Assembly (NCBI RefSeq): GCF_003589595.1
Contig: NW_020653200.1
Location: 1,395,726-1,459,725 of the forward strand
Length of the DNA: 64,000 nt
Reading direction: 5' to 3'
Origin: Hyposmocoma kahamanoa
Taxonomy: Eukaryota; Arthropoda; Insecta; Lepidoptera; Cosmopterigidae
Part shown: positions 1 to 12,460 of the stretch, piece by piece
Layout of the letters: each line of letters starts with the position of its first letter
Position numbering within the stretch: position 1 is the first letter of the stretch
The notes under the pieces: model-generated
Told to the model about the DNA's origin: nothing
What the model saw: only the letters and a program-made list of their open reading frames with translations
The model's database searches: none
Translations under genes and position numbers: made by a program

Positions 1-117
1 TATGGCCTACATTTATTTCTCTCGTGAGTTTGGGTGTAATTTGTGGTTGTCTATGTGTGTGTCCATGGCACCCGCGACACAGGGTTTCCCTAGTGCGGGG
101 CTATGTTGAGTGTGAGC

Positions 118-118
<1 letters not shown>

Positions 119-163
<45 letters not shown>
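119..163. repeat. (ATT)n microsatellite
   Basis: About 15 ATT units in a row. ATT tails end one LINE family in this window (see 482-1290), so this may be the tail of an older LINE whose body is no longer recognisable; that origin is inference. Confidence 0.9.
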
Positions 164-165
<2 letters not shown>

Positions 166-481
166 TTATGCAAGTTCACTCACTTGAACCCGATAAATGT
201 TGTAATAGAACGATAGTGGAAAAAAATAGTGCAACGATTTTTAGAATAAACAGACGAGAGAAAAGATTCGAGCTTGAAGACATAGACAGTGTAAATGTAT
301 TCTATACAGGGTAAAAAATCAATAGGACATAAAGGGAAACTACCTTAATGCTTAAGGTAGCTGATTTTGCTTAAAGGAGACATTCTTTTATTATTCTTAA
401 TATATATATAGATAATTGCATTCAGAGGTTTTTTGGAAAGCGTACCCGAGCCGGGAATCGAACCACTAAAAATGCAATAGG

Positions 482-1290
482 ATCAGTGATCAGGATAAAC
501 GGCTGCTACGTAGATGATGTCAGTGTAAATAACATAAGTTACGCAGACGACATGGTGCTGTTGGCTCCGTCGGTCAGCGCGCTTAGGAAACTTTGCTATC
601 TGTGAGTCATATGCCGCGTCACTCGGTCTGGTATACAATGTGAAGAAGTCAGAGGTCATGATTTTTGCGGCAGGATGGAAATATCCTACGGTTGTACCAC
701 CGATCACATTGAATGGAGTAGCTCTTAATATAGTGTGTAAATTTACGTATCAAGGACATTTAATTAAGCTTGATCTCAGAGACGATGATGACACGGAGAG
801 GGAGCGTAGAGCTTTGTCAGTAAGGGCCAATATGTTGGTTCACAGTTTTGCTCGATGCTCTGCTGCAGCTAAGATAACTCTTTTCAAGGCTTACTGTTGT
901 TCTTTTTACGCGGGTAGCCTGTGGTACCGATATACACAAAAGTCGTACATTGCTCTCCGCGCCCTATACAACAATGCTTTTAGGATGCTGTTGCGGCTAC
1001 CGAAGTTCTGTAGTGCGCCTGCAATGTTTGCGGAATCGCGGACAGACTTCTTTTCTGCCATAATACGGAAGAAAATCGCTTCTCTTTTAAACAGATTTCT
1101 TAACAGTAGCAACAGCATCTTGAAAAATGATTGCTGAGAAAGTGGAGGGACCTCTCATAAGGAAACTCATAGAATTTACGCGATCTTTGTTTAAAATAAT
1201 TTACTAACATAGTTTATAAGTCTGTTGCTAATTTAAATATGGATTTACGTTGTCCGAAAATAAATAAATTATTATTATTATTATTATAAA
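482..1290 (+). mobile_element. 5'-truncated RTE-like LINE with ATT tail
   Basis: The fragment starts inside the reverse transcriptase, just before its YADD motif, runs through the RT C-terminus and a short AT-rich 3' UTR, and ends in AATAAATT followed by ATT repeats at about 1260-1287. 5' truncation plus a simple-repeat tail is typical of non-LTR insertion. A second fragment with related C-terminal protein and an ATT-type tail lies on the minus strand at 35708-36095. The clade name RTE-like is a judgement from memory of insect elements; Jockey is the alternative. Confidence 0.8.
500..1137 (+). pseudogene. reverse transcriptase C-terminal remnant
   Basis: Translation from about 500 gives ISYADDMVLLAPS, the catalytic palm motif of a reverse transcriptase, then a stop at about 602. 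The next frame carries on with the expected thumb sequence (VYNVKKSEVMIF), then DDDDTERERRALSVRANML and LRLPKFCSAPAMFAESRTD, to a stop at 1135-1137. So one frameshift near 600 separates the YADD part from the 165-codon open part. Fingers and endonuclease are missing. It is a dead LINE copy. Confidence 0.8.
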
Positions 1291-4289
1291 ATCTCTCTAT
1301 TAAATATTGGGTCTTACAATGAAACCCATCCATGAAATCTAATATTATAGGTATTAACCAAAATATATGCACGCAATATATAAACATATTATAGTATATT
1401 TTTATCTCAACCCTCTTCTACTGTCTCATAAGTCTATTTAAATTATTTTTATTACATGGCTCTTAATAAGTTCCAGAGGCTTCAAAAAATATAACGTGTC
1501 TTTTACGGGTTAAAAATAAACAATATTGGTCAGATCATATTAATGAGAGTTCTTATGTACTAATAAGACGTATTCAACTGCCAATGTTTATTGGAAATCT
1601 TTTATCCTTATCGTTGATGCTATCTAAACTAAAACTACGAAACTAAACTAAGAAATAACTAGAAACTAAGAAAAACTAAAAAGTCTACAACAGTAAGCTT
1701 GCACTACAAAGACATTGGGCCAATTTGATAAAGATTTGATTAAATTTTGAAACAGCGTTCGAAAACTGCTATGTTCACCGACAAATTAATACGCAAAAAG
1801 AAAATATAAATTGGCTGCGAATAGCAGTTACGCTATTTCACCGAGGATCTTTCCAATATAAAAAAAACCCAACACTCTTTTGATGTAGAAGAAGACTGAA
1901 AGACTTGAAAGACACAAACTCAACGATGTTCCTGCAATCGTTACCGAAAAAGAAACTCGAGGATCTTATGGCCTTGCTACTGCACATATCATATTCGTCA
2001 CTGTCATATTCGACTAAAATTTTCTAAACGATGAATGATGAATTCATCGAAAACTTATCTGATGAACGCAATTTTAATGTGTCTTCAACATAAAAGTAAT
2101 TTGTGTTCTAGGTAGGCATATTTTCATTGACAGATTGACATTGAATTTATTAAATAATGTTAAGCATTATTATCAAAATTTGATTGCTAAACGCTGTATA
2201 TTAATACTGATTAATGCATATCTTTCCATTTTCATAAGAAAAGGATAGCATTACAATTTCATTTAAAGAAGTACGTAAGAACAGAAAATCTAATAAATAA
2301 CCGGTTAATCCCAATTTTCTCAACTTACATATACAAATAGTACAGTAATATCTACATGATAGATTTTTTATGTGAAGTTAAAAAACTACCGCAAGTAGTC
2401 GAAAACAAAACTTCATTTATTGAAAAACTTCAAATTTAAACTTAGGAAGTTCTTGTACCAAACCACAAACATGAATGCATAGCGATGCATAGGTATTGAT
2501 AGCTACAGCGAGCTACGGCTCAAGTTGGAGCATCCCGCCCAAAAGATCCATAAGAAAATTGAATTAAATAATTAAATTTTAAGCCTTTGAAAAATTATGA
2601 CGCATACGTTAAATTATATTTTAATAAATTTATTACTATAATAATAGGCAAAATAGGCGATTTGTTGCACCAAGTACTATAATAATAAAATAATCAATTA
2701 ATAATATTTATAAAAATGCTCAACCTTTCTCAAATAAAAATTTTATTTATAATTTTTCTTCACTTTGTGATGGACAGTCATTGAAATGTAAGATAGTAAA
2801 TATAGTATTAAACACGTAATATATGTGGATATTTCCAATTCGCTGGGAGCATTAAAACGCTATGAAAGTTACAACAATTCGCTAGAACACCTAAGGTACA
2901 ACACTAAACTATTTCACAATGCAAATAAGGCAAATAAAGGCAAATAAATAAAAATATCTTTTTTTAAATATTTAATTACTTCAAAAACTACTCACTCATC
3001 GTAAATAATCCAGAGAGATATGTCCAGTGATATTTGCACTGCCCGAATAAATTTCAGAAATAATTTTACAATTTTCACTCGATTTTATAAACTGGAACTC
3101 AGATTTTACGTCAGAGGTGGTTGATGCGCGAATGACGTACACGCAGACTGGATGGTAAGCGAGCAGGCGCGGCGGGTTCCGCCCCTCTGCAATTGATAAA
3201 CTCAAACTATGAGATGAGACGAATACAAAACTTTATAGGGGTTGCGTAACTTCAAAATAGTTTTTTTTTTTAGAAATTCGTTTTGAATTCCAAGTTTAAA
3301 ATATAATTCGGTTATATGCAAAGTAATAAATTTTATAGACTATTTTTTTAGCTTGATTTTGTAATAATATTTACTGCAATTATTATTTAATTAAAAAATG
3401 TGTCCACAATATAGTTACTCCAGCACTGAATGCCTACCAGTTTAAAATCAGCCAACAACTGAGTTGTTACCTATTTTTTAATACAGTTTTAAGCTATTAT
3501 TTATGTACGCTATTGTCGTGTTTCCTACAAAGTGTTAAACAATAAAGTCTTTTTATATTATTTGTTTGTAATAATAATAACTGTCCTGAAGTTAAAATAC
3601 GTAGGTAAGGTGCAATAAAAGTTAAACACTAGTTTTAGTATTTGAGCTTTTATAATAATGTGTTGTAATTTCAAATACCTTGCCCACCATTTTTGTCGGT
3701 TTTGTTTGGTGACTATTGCTTGAAACTTTAATTGTTCTGCAAAGCCCCTGCTCGTTTCTATTCAGAATAAGTTAACTATGGTATATAATTATAGAATTTG
3801 TAAACATGCAATAATAGTTACGGTATCCATCCAATAATACACGATTAATATACGTAATTGTGACGTCAATGAAAATATACAAGAAAAATAACGGCTATCC
3901 TGATACGGTACCATAGTGGGTGGCAAAACCCAAGTGAGTATGCAATATTTAACTTAAGCGGACATCGTTGTGCTGTGAGTAGCGAAACTTTCGTAATTTT
4001 CACCTGTCTAGACAATCTCTTCTGTACCTGGAAATAATACCACACTAACCCGTACATAATGCGAAATATCAATAAATTCATCATTTGACTGTTTCAAAGT
4101 CATGATCGCAAATGAGTCCTTCCATTATATCAATTAATCGTCACTATCTGTGAGAATTTGCTGCTGCTACCACGCCGTCCGTCTGGCGAAATTAATATCG
4201 CATGGTAAGTGAAAAATTACCACTGACCAGGGCGGTAAGGCGCGGAATTTCGGATTCGCTCTAGCTGCGGAACTTCATATAAATACCCG
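1291..4289. other. AT-rich non-coding stretch, no gene seen
   Basis: No open frame above about 70 codons looks like a protein, and no RNA gene was recognised. The stretch is low-complexity and AT-rich. Two short GC-richer patches (about 3120-3190 and 4150-4300, the latter with a TATAAATA-like string near 4279) could be decayed mobile elements; nothing supports calling them promoters. Confidence 0.5.
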
Positions 4290-4870
4290 GCGAGATACCA
4301 CAATACCGGATATTCGACATATTCGCCCTGTTTTTAGCTACTCGGTCGAATACAGAACACCAAAACAGGACGAAGAAACAAGAACAAACACAGTAAATTA
4401 TCATGTTGCCGAACATGCATTGTAATATCGAGTGAGCACAATTTTTCGCTTATCTATTTTAAAGACCAAAGAAAATGTAGCATATGTATGTTATTAGCTA
4501 TTAAGAAATCAAAAAAGGTAACAAATCGAAAATGAATTACCATCTTATTATGTGGTTTAGATATGAATGAATAAACGCTAACAAACTCAGCCAAGTACTT
4601 ATTACTTGCTATAAATTTGATGAAAATGAATCAAAGTGAAGTCTTTATTAACTTGAAAATTAAATTTTTGTTTTAAAAATATTTACCATTAGTCATAACA
4701 TAGGACATAACATAATAAGTGGTATTTTCAGTGTCAATTTTCGTTCGTGCATTAATCAAACGAATAGTTTGGCCGTATATTCGGTTATTCGACCCCGCTC
4801 CTGACGAAATATTCGATATTCGGCCTGAGACCGAATATACTATTCGTTGCAACACTTTTTTTTTATTCGG
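4290..4870 (+). repeat. dispersed repeat R2, ATATTCGG family, copy 1
   Basis: Both ends are rich in ATATTCGG-like words on either strand (for example 4307-4345 and 4755-4855) and the right end reads ACTATTCGTTGCAACACT. The interior, including the phrase about lack-of-G AAATGTA...TTATTATGT and the AATCAAAGTGAAGT word, recurs in the same order at 29850-30555. No coding capacity is seen. Two copies with matching ends suggest a non-autonomous DNA transposon; hAT type is a guess from the GTTGCAACAC end. Confidence 0.6.
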
Positions 4871-4895
4871 CAGTACTTGTGTCTTGTTGTGGCTT

Positions 4896-5000
4896 AGTTG
4901 GCATAGCATCTAGCACGGTTGGCTGGAAGACGTTGGTTCAAATCTAGCCGTATCGAAAGAATGTTTTCTTAGTCGATCTTTGCATTAATAATTATAACAA
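4896..5000 (+). mobile_element. tRNA-derived SINE, 5'-truncated copy
   Basis: Contains tRNA-like internal promoter boxes: A-box-like TGGCTTAGTTGG at about 4901 and B-box-like GGTTCAAATCT at about 4936, followed by a body ending ATTAATAATTATAAC. The same order of words is found reversed at 32811-33040. It is not a working tRNA: there is no acceptor stem pairing. Confidence 0.7.
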
Positions 5001-5139
5001 ACTAGAGGAGTAATTTCACAAAAATAATTGAATATCATGGTGGTTAAGCATTCAATGAGCTTAAAAATTACATTTATTAAAGCGACATCTCTAGTCGGCT
5101 GCTGGTAGCTGTAAACATACCTGACTGTGTGAAGAGATC

Positions 5140-5280
5140 GATTTTTCACAGATGGTGCTACGGCACAAAAGTCGTTAAAAACCAAAACAAAAATCTGCAA
5201 CAAGCACATAGAAAAATTCGTAAGATCCGCTAGTTTGTTCCGTGGCTAATAGCGTGGCTTACATTAATAATTATAACGTA
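5140..5280 (+). mobile_element. same SINE family, internally deleted copy
   Basis: The 5' part of the family (GATGGTGCTACGGCACAAAAG, then ACAAGCACATAGAAAAATTC, then GTTTGTTCCGTGGCT) is present, but the copy then jumps to the family's 3' end ATTAATAATTATAAC at about 5262-5277, leaving out the A box to B box body. The complete arrangement is at 32811-33040 on the other strand. Confidence 0.65.
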
Positions 5281-5289
5281 CTTTTAGTT

Positions 5290-7245
5290 TGTATTAATTA
5301 CCCGGATTGACTACCTGTGAATGCAATTCTATGTTCGCTTTATAGATGTCGATACACTATTGAAGTTTTTGATTTATTGGATCATGTTTTTGTTGTGATA
5401 TCAAATTCTATACCTAGAGATAAACAAACAAACAAAAAAAGGAAATCTTTCGCTATCAAAGAGAGGATATTTTACGCTATGTGTCGGAACAACTATGCAA
5501 GTGATATAAAATCTATCCTCCGCCCAATTAAATCAAATGCGATTGGTGATGACGGCCTCAGTAGGGATATGGTGCTGCTCACTCTACCGCACACTCTGTT
5601 TTACAGATATAATAAAAGTCTTTGCTTACTGGGGAATTCTCAGTGCAGTGGAAAGCGGCGTTGGTCCATTACCCAAAGTGGATAACCCATGCGACCTGAA
5701 GGACCTTAGGCCTATTAGTATCCTCCCATTTCTTTCTAAGGTGTTGGAAAAGGTTGTGCATATTCAACTTAGTAACTACGTCGAATCTAATAACATCCTT
5801 CCTGTCTGCCAATCTGGTTTCCGGAGAGGGTGTGGCACTGTCACGACATTACTAGATGTTACGGATAGTGTACTTATTGAACAGGACGCTGGTCGTGCGA
5901 CTTTGCTTGCTTTGTTGGACTTCTCTCGCGCGTTCGATTCGATAAATATCTCACTCCTTCTCTCGAAGCTATCTTACTATGGTCCTTAAACTCTTTCAGT
6001 AAACTAGTTTGCCAGTTATTTGAGTGGAAGAACACAGACGGTCAAATTTTATTAGCAAATGGTACGGCAATATTGTCTTGACTTTAACACGCGGAGTACC
6101 TCAGGGCTCTATAATAGGGCCGCTCCTTTTCATTATTTACACTGCCGACCTGATACGTGCAATCTCCTATATTAAATGTCATTGCTATGCAGATGATGTG
6201 CAGCTTTACATTCGTGTGGATCCAAGTAATGTACGTCCGGCTTTGAATGGCTTGAATCACGACCTGAACACAATTTACCAATGGTCCTGTGATAATGCTC
6301 TAGTCCTCGATCCATGTAAATCTAAATATATGGTGTTGGGTACAGATTCTCAAAGGAATAAGGTTGTTAGCTCAAATCCGGATGTAGTAATCTCAGGACA
6401 GGTTATTAACAGCGTGGAGGAAGCTAAGAGTTTTGGAATAATTATAGACAATTCTTTGCGCTTCGAGAGTCACGTGTTCGGCCTTGTTCGTTGTTGTTTC
6501 TATCGCATTAAGGTTTTATACGGAATCCGTGATTTGCTTAGTGATTACACGTATTACTGTTTGGAGTCGCTCGGTTTATCTAAATTGAATTATGGCGAAA
6601 TTGTTTATGGGCCTCGTCTGCTTGCAAAGACTCAGCGATTATTACAGCATGTGCAAAAGGCTGCTGCAGATTTTGCTTCAATGTCCCTCCACGAAGTCAC
6701 ATATCAACCATTCTAAACGATGTGTCAATGCTCAGGATGGACTCTCGAAGAAAGCTTCACCTTACTTGTCTAATGTTTTACACAAACAAAAACTTGGTAT
6801 TCCGGAGCACTTTGAGTCTATGGTATTGCTACCTTCCATCAATAATTTATTTTTGTAACTCTCTTCTGTTATTATTACTATGTGGACACAAACTAACAGT
6901 TTTAACCATAAAACTAAATATAATTCTATAAACATTTAATTTTTTTGATATACCCTATTACGCACACTGCAATTACACTGAGCTACGGCCGTTTTATCAC
7001 CACAGCGCACACATGCAATGCGTTGCGAGCTTTATTGTAATGCCTTACATGTTTCTGTGTTTGTAATTTTTGTTATTTGATCTTTTGTTTTTTTAAATTT
7101 AAAAATAATGACATTTTGTTTTAATGCTTATATTGTATTTATTGTAGTTACTTTTTTTGTACTATTGTTTGTTTTATTTATTTCTGTCTGTTTATGTGTA
7201 TCACATGTGTGTGTTTTGTGATAAATGAACCATTTATCTATCTAA
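5290..7245 (+). mobile_element. 5'-truncated CR1/Jockey-like LINE
   Basis: RT-coding remnants lie in three frames (5317-6716), followed by about 500 bp of AT-rich 3' UTR that ends near ATGAACCATTTATCTATCT at 7225-7243. The endonuclease and ORF1 are missing. The 3' boundary is approximate because no clear tail or target duplication was found. Confidence 0.75.
5317..6716 (+). pseudogene. CR1/Jockey-like reverse transcriptase, frameshifted
   Basis: The RT can be followed through frame changes. 5317-5640 has the linker and NAIGDDGLSRDMV. 5600-5989 has the fingers, LRPISILPFLSKVLEKVV and the palm aspartate motif LLDFSRAFDSI. 6024-6716 has RGVPQGSIIGPLLFIIYTADL, the catalytic CYADDVQLYI and the thumb. 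Frame breaks lie near 5620 and near 5990-6050. It is a decayed copy that cannot make a whole protein. Confidence 0.85.
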
Positions 7246-7724
7246 AATTATATTGCTAATAGTAATGTTTCATTCCAACCTACACTTTATTCAACTGTTT
7301 ATGTGCCCGATCCAAATGAACATTTAGAAAATGCTGATATCACTGCAGATGTTACTGTAATGTGTACTATATAACAGTGGAAATTGTGTACAAGAACCGA
7401 ATACGAACGATGCGAATTGCGTAGTAGTTTAAAATTCACTTTTTTTTAAAAAAACCAGTATTTAAACATCTTCACAGATTCATATCGATTTATTTAATTC
7501 CATACAACATTTCAATATTGAAGATTAGAATAATGTTCGATATGCTGAAGTACAGAAACACCATCTAGCCAGAATTACCATCGTGGTGAAAGGTTTCACC
7601 AATCAGCGTACATCAAAGTATCAGACAGACAGGAAAGGAATGGCATGTCGTGTAGGGAGGCCCAACGTAACGGCGAAATTGTCATACGATAAATATAATT
7701 CTCTAGCACTTATTGAAAGAAAAA

Positions 7725-8035
7725 AAAGAAAGAAAACTGTTTATTACACAAGCACAGACACGCATATAAACAAAACAACAGAGGAACAATAATAATAATA
7801 ATAACACTTCAAAATTAATCTGTTAGGCCCTAGGAGAAGCGACGGTCTAAAATAAATAATGATATAATAATAACTATAAAAAAACAAAAATTAAATTAAA
7901 ACAATTGCAAATGCAGTACCTAATTCACCGTCATGCGTGTCGCGACTGGTGCAATCGGGCTTGCTCAGCTTTAGCCGCAAATGGCTTTTTTTAAACCATT
8001 TCGGGGCGCTGATTTTCAGCAAGCCGGCATTTGTT
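7725..8035 (-). repeat. LINE 3'-end-like repeat, copy 1
   Basis: Words such as GTTTATTACACAAGCACAGACACGC, ATGCGTGTCGCGACTGG, TTGCTCAGCT and GATTTTCAGCAAGCC occur here in the same order as at 12461-12727. At its low-coordinate edge it carries a purine-rich tail (GAAAGAAAAAAAAGAAAG). On the minus strand this reads as a 3' UTR with a simple tail, so a LINE 3' end is the likeliest source. No protein is encoded. Confidence 0.5.
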
Positions 8036-8606
8036 TGTTTATTGGGCGTGGCTTCGCTACTATTTCCCAAGACTTCATACTGTAGAACGAAACCGCACAT
8101 CTTTCAGACGCATAATGGAGTGGAGCACTTCCGAGTGAAAGGTTAGTTTGAAAAAAATCAGAAGTGATTTTTTGCCATTAGCGTGTGGTCATAGGGCCGA
8201 TTTAGTGCAACAAAGAGTGCTTTTTTAAAGTCGAATAGACGTAAGATCCCGCCCACCAGTGAGAAAATATTTTTTAATTTTTTTATTTCATAAACAATCT
8301 TTTTATACTGCTATTGAAAAAGCCAAGGCTATACCAAAAATACTTTACCGCTTTGGGCGCCTTCATAAAATAATAATGTTTTGCATTCGTATACAATTAA
8401 AAAGCCCAGTAATTCGAATTACACTACCTTCACTCACATGGGTTTCTTAAACAAGGTTTACACGGTGCTTGGAATTCTTTTAATCAAGGACGCGACAACC
8501 CTCTCCCCGCTTTTAAGCCGTTTAATCAGCAAGTGAGACCTTATCAGAAACCCGTATAAACGTTTGAAAATCATGATAAGTGAGTACATATCATGACTGA
8601 AACGTT

Positions 8607-8800
8607 TATAGTGCCCTTCCTGCATAACCAAGAGGTTGAAGAGGGAGGGTCACTATAAACAAAAGTTATGTGGAAAGATATGGGGTTGTCTACGAGCACT
8701 TGACTGAGCAAACACATTTCCTTGACTTCTGCCTACGCCCATTCGAGCGAGTAGTGACCCTCCTTCATCAAGCTCGTGGTTATGTAGGTAGAGCACTATA
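8607..8800. repeat. imperfect 50-bp inverted repeat
   Basis: The arm 8607-8656 (starting TATAGTGCCCTTCCTGCATA, ending GGAGGGTCACTAT) is the reverse complement, with roughly one mismatch in five, of 8751-8800. The loop is 94 bp. The transcript would form a long hairpin. It may be a foldback MITE; no target duplication was resolved. Confidence 0.75.
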
Positions 8801-10690
8801 TCCTGTACGTAAAGACCGTACAGGGGCCATCTAGGTCAGGTCCAAACCCCAGATCAGCCCGTTTGCTTGGACTTCATCAGGGTGAGTTGATCCGGGTGCA
8901 CCCAGTGCTCATACACAGTCAAAAAGAAAATATTAACTAAGTATATCCAATTTCAATGGAAGTCATTGCAGGCATCTCCAACGGTAATGTACAGAACTTT
9001 CGCATACCATTTATAGCCAAGCCCCCGTTAGCCACTAGCCAAGCCGCCTGTTCAATCATCATTCGCAAACACTGTAAAAATTATAAATCAATAAAGTAAG
9101 TAGTGTAAATGGAAGCTTTAGAACCTGCAGTCCCCAGATTGTATTTAAGCTTCTTGTCCCCAGTCAAAGATTAATTTCACAAATTTTTCTAAGAACGAAA
9201 AAAGTCGACTTTAAAAAGATTTAAAATTCATCAAAATTTGGTTTTTAAAAAAATCAATGCCAAAGAGGATGTTAAGAATAAGAGGTTGTTAAGTAAATAC
9301 TTACCTGTAGCTTTTTACAAAAAAAATGAAATAGTATTTTTTTCGACACAAATACAACAAACATCATTAAACATCCTAAAAATAATAACATAAAAACCTG
9401 TAAACGTATATATTTGACGTTTACAGGTTTAAAAAAATATCCTAAAACTGTTTTTTTTTGTTAAGACAAAATCATTTCACTACTTAATCAGAAAAATAAA
9501 AAGCGATCTTATAAGCGATAGCATTTCATAGAAATACGCGAAATATGCAGCGCGTAGAACTATGTATGTCCTTGACTGGCATTAATTTTGATTTTATATT
9601 TCAATCCAGCCTCTCTACTACTGCGGTGCTAACTGGCCCTGTAATTTGTGTTCATACTTAGAATACATCGTCGGATTACCCATAAGACTTTAAAAGTTTA
9701 CAGTTTTCCCTAAAAGTTTATTGTGCGATGATAATCACGGAAGTGATGATAATGAATAAACACTACCTAAGGGCAAACGTAAAAATTTTAGAAATAGACT
9801 TAGTAGAGACAAACAGACACAAATCTGAGGAATCTGGTTAATTTAGTTCCACGAGATAGAAATTGAGTAGCTTACAATGAGTCCATAATAAAAATATTCA
9901 CAAACATTTGTTGCCTAACAGTCTAAATTGCAAATTGCAAATTGCAAATTCTACGCTGCGCATATGGAATTATATTCATCTTTCATGGCGTTTTAGAGTA
10001 TATAATAGATGTAAAAATTGGACACTGATGAAGTCACAGGCGATTGCTAGTTTTATGTAAAATTACTGAGCAATACAAACTTTTATAGAGCAAACAGTAT
10101 TAATCAGGGGTGTCTATTTCGAAATAAGTAATAATAATAATATTAACAATAGGCAACATACTACGGTGCCATCTTTAAATCTGTCATTCGGTTTCTATCA
10201 GTTGGATGACGTCACAAGCAATTCGGCGTTCTCATTGGCTGGCTTGCACGCACCCCTGTTGCGCGTGATCATAGAGGGAGGCGGCCTTTATTCCTTAATT
10301 TAGGGATGATTTAGGGCCACTTGGCACAGATTACCCTTTGTGTATGACGGTATAACTGACTCGGGGGTTGCCTTTGTGACTCACTGTCCTTTAGTCATTT
10401 TTTAATCGCCTCGCATTATTTCTTATTTGTTGTTCAACCACACCACCTAAAACTTAATTCCTTAGCTTATTATATTTGAATTTCAACATCATGATTACGA
10501 TTGCCGTCAAGATATGGCATCCATTTTTTATTCAATCTTCCGTGTCTCATTCAAGCGTGCCCGTAATGAAAATGTTGCCGCAGGGAATAAGATTATCCTA
10601 GAGTAGACAAAAGACATCTACTTTCTCTGTCTTTCTTTAAATTTCTTGAAATTTTACATTAGGAAGTTTCCAGAATATATCGAAAAATAT
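8801..10690. other. non-coding stretch with a small hairpin
   Basis: No protein-like frame is seen. The one clear structure is a perfect 14-bp inverted repeat, AAACCTGTAAACGT at 9394-9407 against 9417-9430, with a 9-nt loop. Confidence 0.5.
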
Positions 10691-10760
10691 ATTAAAGTGT
10701 GAATACACCGAGCGTAGATGCGAGACTGGCGCTTGTACGCGGGCGCGTTTGGTGTGTACA

Positions 10761-11786
10761 AATACACGGAATTAGACCCGCCGCCGTTCCGACCCGACAC
10801 GCGCCCGATCCGCACCCGCTCTTTTGGTGTTTCACGCTTAATTTCAATCTGTCACCGTCATTTGTGAAAACCGCGCTAGAGAAACCCTGTTTCGCGAGTG
10901 CCATTTACACACTTATAGACAACTACAAATTACATCCAAACTCACGAGAGAAAAAATTGTATACGCGTACGGGACCTCTACGTGGCAGTCCAGTATGGTA
11001 ACCGTTCAACCGGTCACGGAGACAGCTATGATAATGATATAATTATGATAATGATGATGATGATGGTGATGGTGGTGGTGGCGGTGGTTACGGTGGTGGT
11101 GGTGATAATGACAATGATAGTGGTAATTGAGATGATGATAATGTTGATGGATGATGATGGTAATGATGATGATGTGCCAGACTACTACACCAATAAAATG
11201 ATCACAAACCAGTGAATTCTCTATACTTCGAGTACCAAAGCAAAGGATTCATTCCGGGGTACTTCGAAAACAACCCAACTAACTATATCTATACTACCTA
11301 TTTATTAACGCCATCGAATCGCAAATAGTGACTTATGCTATCGTTTTCCGCTAAACACGATATCTAACCCTTGGTGTAATAAAGCCACATCAGCAAAATG
11401 GCAACTTTTCAGAAGAGTTCAACATTCTACGAACAAACGATTGATTTTAAATGCTTAAAAAGGAGAGTTATTAAATTTTACAATTTGTTTCACGTAATTC
11501 GTCTTATTTTTCATATCATAATCAGTTATGATATGATAAATATTTCTGTCAACTCACTTTACACGTACGATCATATTATGGCTTCATTGAACCATATATT
11601 ATAACACTGATTGTTATTAAAGTGCAATTATAAAAATCCGAGAGTCCGAAATTTGAATAGTCCTGACAAAAAACTTCACATTTACAAAGGAAGCCGGGCC
11701 GAAGATAAATCATAAAACATACAGAAAACGGGTGCAGGTCGGGCGCGTGTCGGGTCGGGACCGCGGCGGGTCTAATTCCGTGTATT
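10761..11786. repeat. GC-rich inverted repeat pair flanking a microsatellite
   Basis: 10761-10817 (starts AATACACGGAATTAGACCCG) is repeated in inverse orientation at 11729-11786 with about five differences over 58 bases. The flanking words for CACCAAAAGC and TTCACGCTTA also recur near each arm. The two arms are far more GC-rich than their surroundings. They could be two copies of one MITE or the arms of a foldback element about 1 kb long. Confidence 0.7.
11025..11175. repeat. GAT/GGT trinucleotide-type microsatellite
   Basis: A run of GATGAT, GGTGGT and GATAATG units with point changes. The plus-strand open frame across it (runs of Asp, Met and Val) is a product of the repeat and not a gene. 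Confidence 0.85.
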
Positions 11787-12460
11787 CATATGGACGACAT
11801 GACAACAAAACACCAAAAGCGGGCGCGTGCATCTATCCCGCGCTCGATTTCTGTGTGGTTCACGCTTAAAAAATAAAGTGTAAAATCTCTCACACGCCAG
11901 CGTTAAAGGAAGTGCGTGCGTAGTGCGGGGTACCTTACACTCGCCGCTGTCTATGTCTTGCAATTTCTTGAAATGATACCATTGCTTGAACAGTATTGAC
12001 GAATTTCAAATTTTCTAAAAAATTATATTTCTTCATACTTTGCTATAATATACTTTTTAAGGTTTTTTCCTTTAAAAATATAATAAGATGTGATTTAGTA
12101 TCTAAAAGTCTTTAGAAATAAAAAAAAAGTAAATCGTACTGTTTTTGGTTCCCTCGGTGTTGGTATCCTGGGGTTGGTTCGACAGGCGCATGTTATTTTT
12201 TTTTTATTTTGTTTGATTTTGTTCTAACGAGTTTTTTGTTCTAAATAAATATATTTAAAAGACTACAGATCTATATATTTCTAACATTATATTTTAAAGG
12301 CGTAATCAATTACTTTGTAATCCAATATGTGACCGATTGTTTATTTATATTGTTCCTGATTTTGAGCAGACACGGAGTTCATGGATTTGTCTTTGTGTTT
12401 TAAGTTTAAAAAAATGGCTCTAGCATGAATTCTTTAAATATAAATAAGAAGACGTATTTA

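Noticed and set aside
425..470. tRNA or SINE on the minus strand (GGGAATCGAACC)
   Set aside because: Only a B-box-like word is seen; no second box or repeat match.
3120..4300. Promoter regions at GC-rich patches with a TATAAATA string
   Set aside because: No gene follows; the patches look more like decayed repeats.
4896..4960. tRNA gene
   Set aside because: A- and B-box-like words are present but no acceptor stem or proper anticodon arm; followed by a repeat body, so a SINE.
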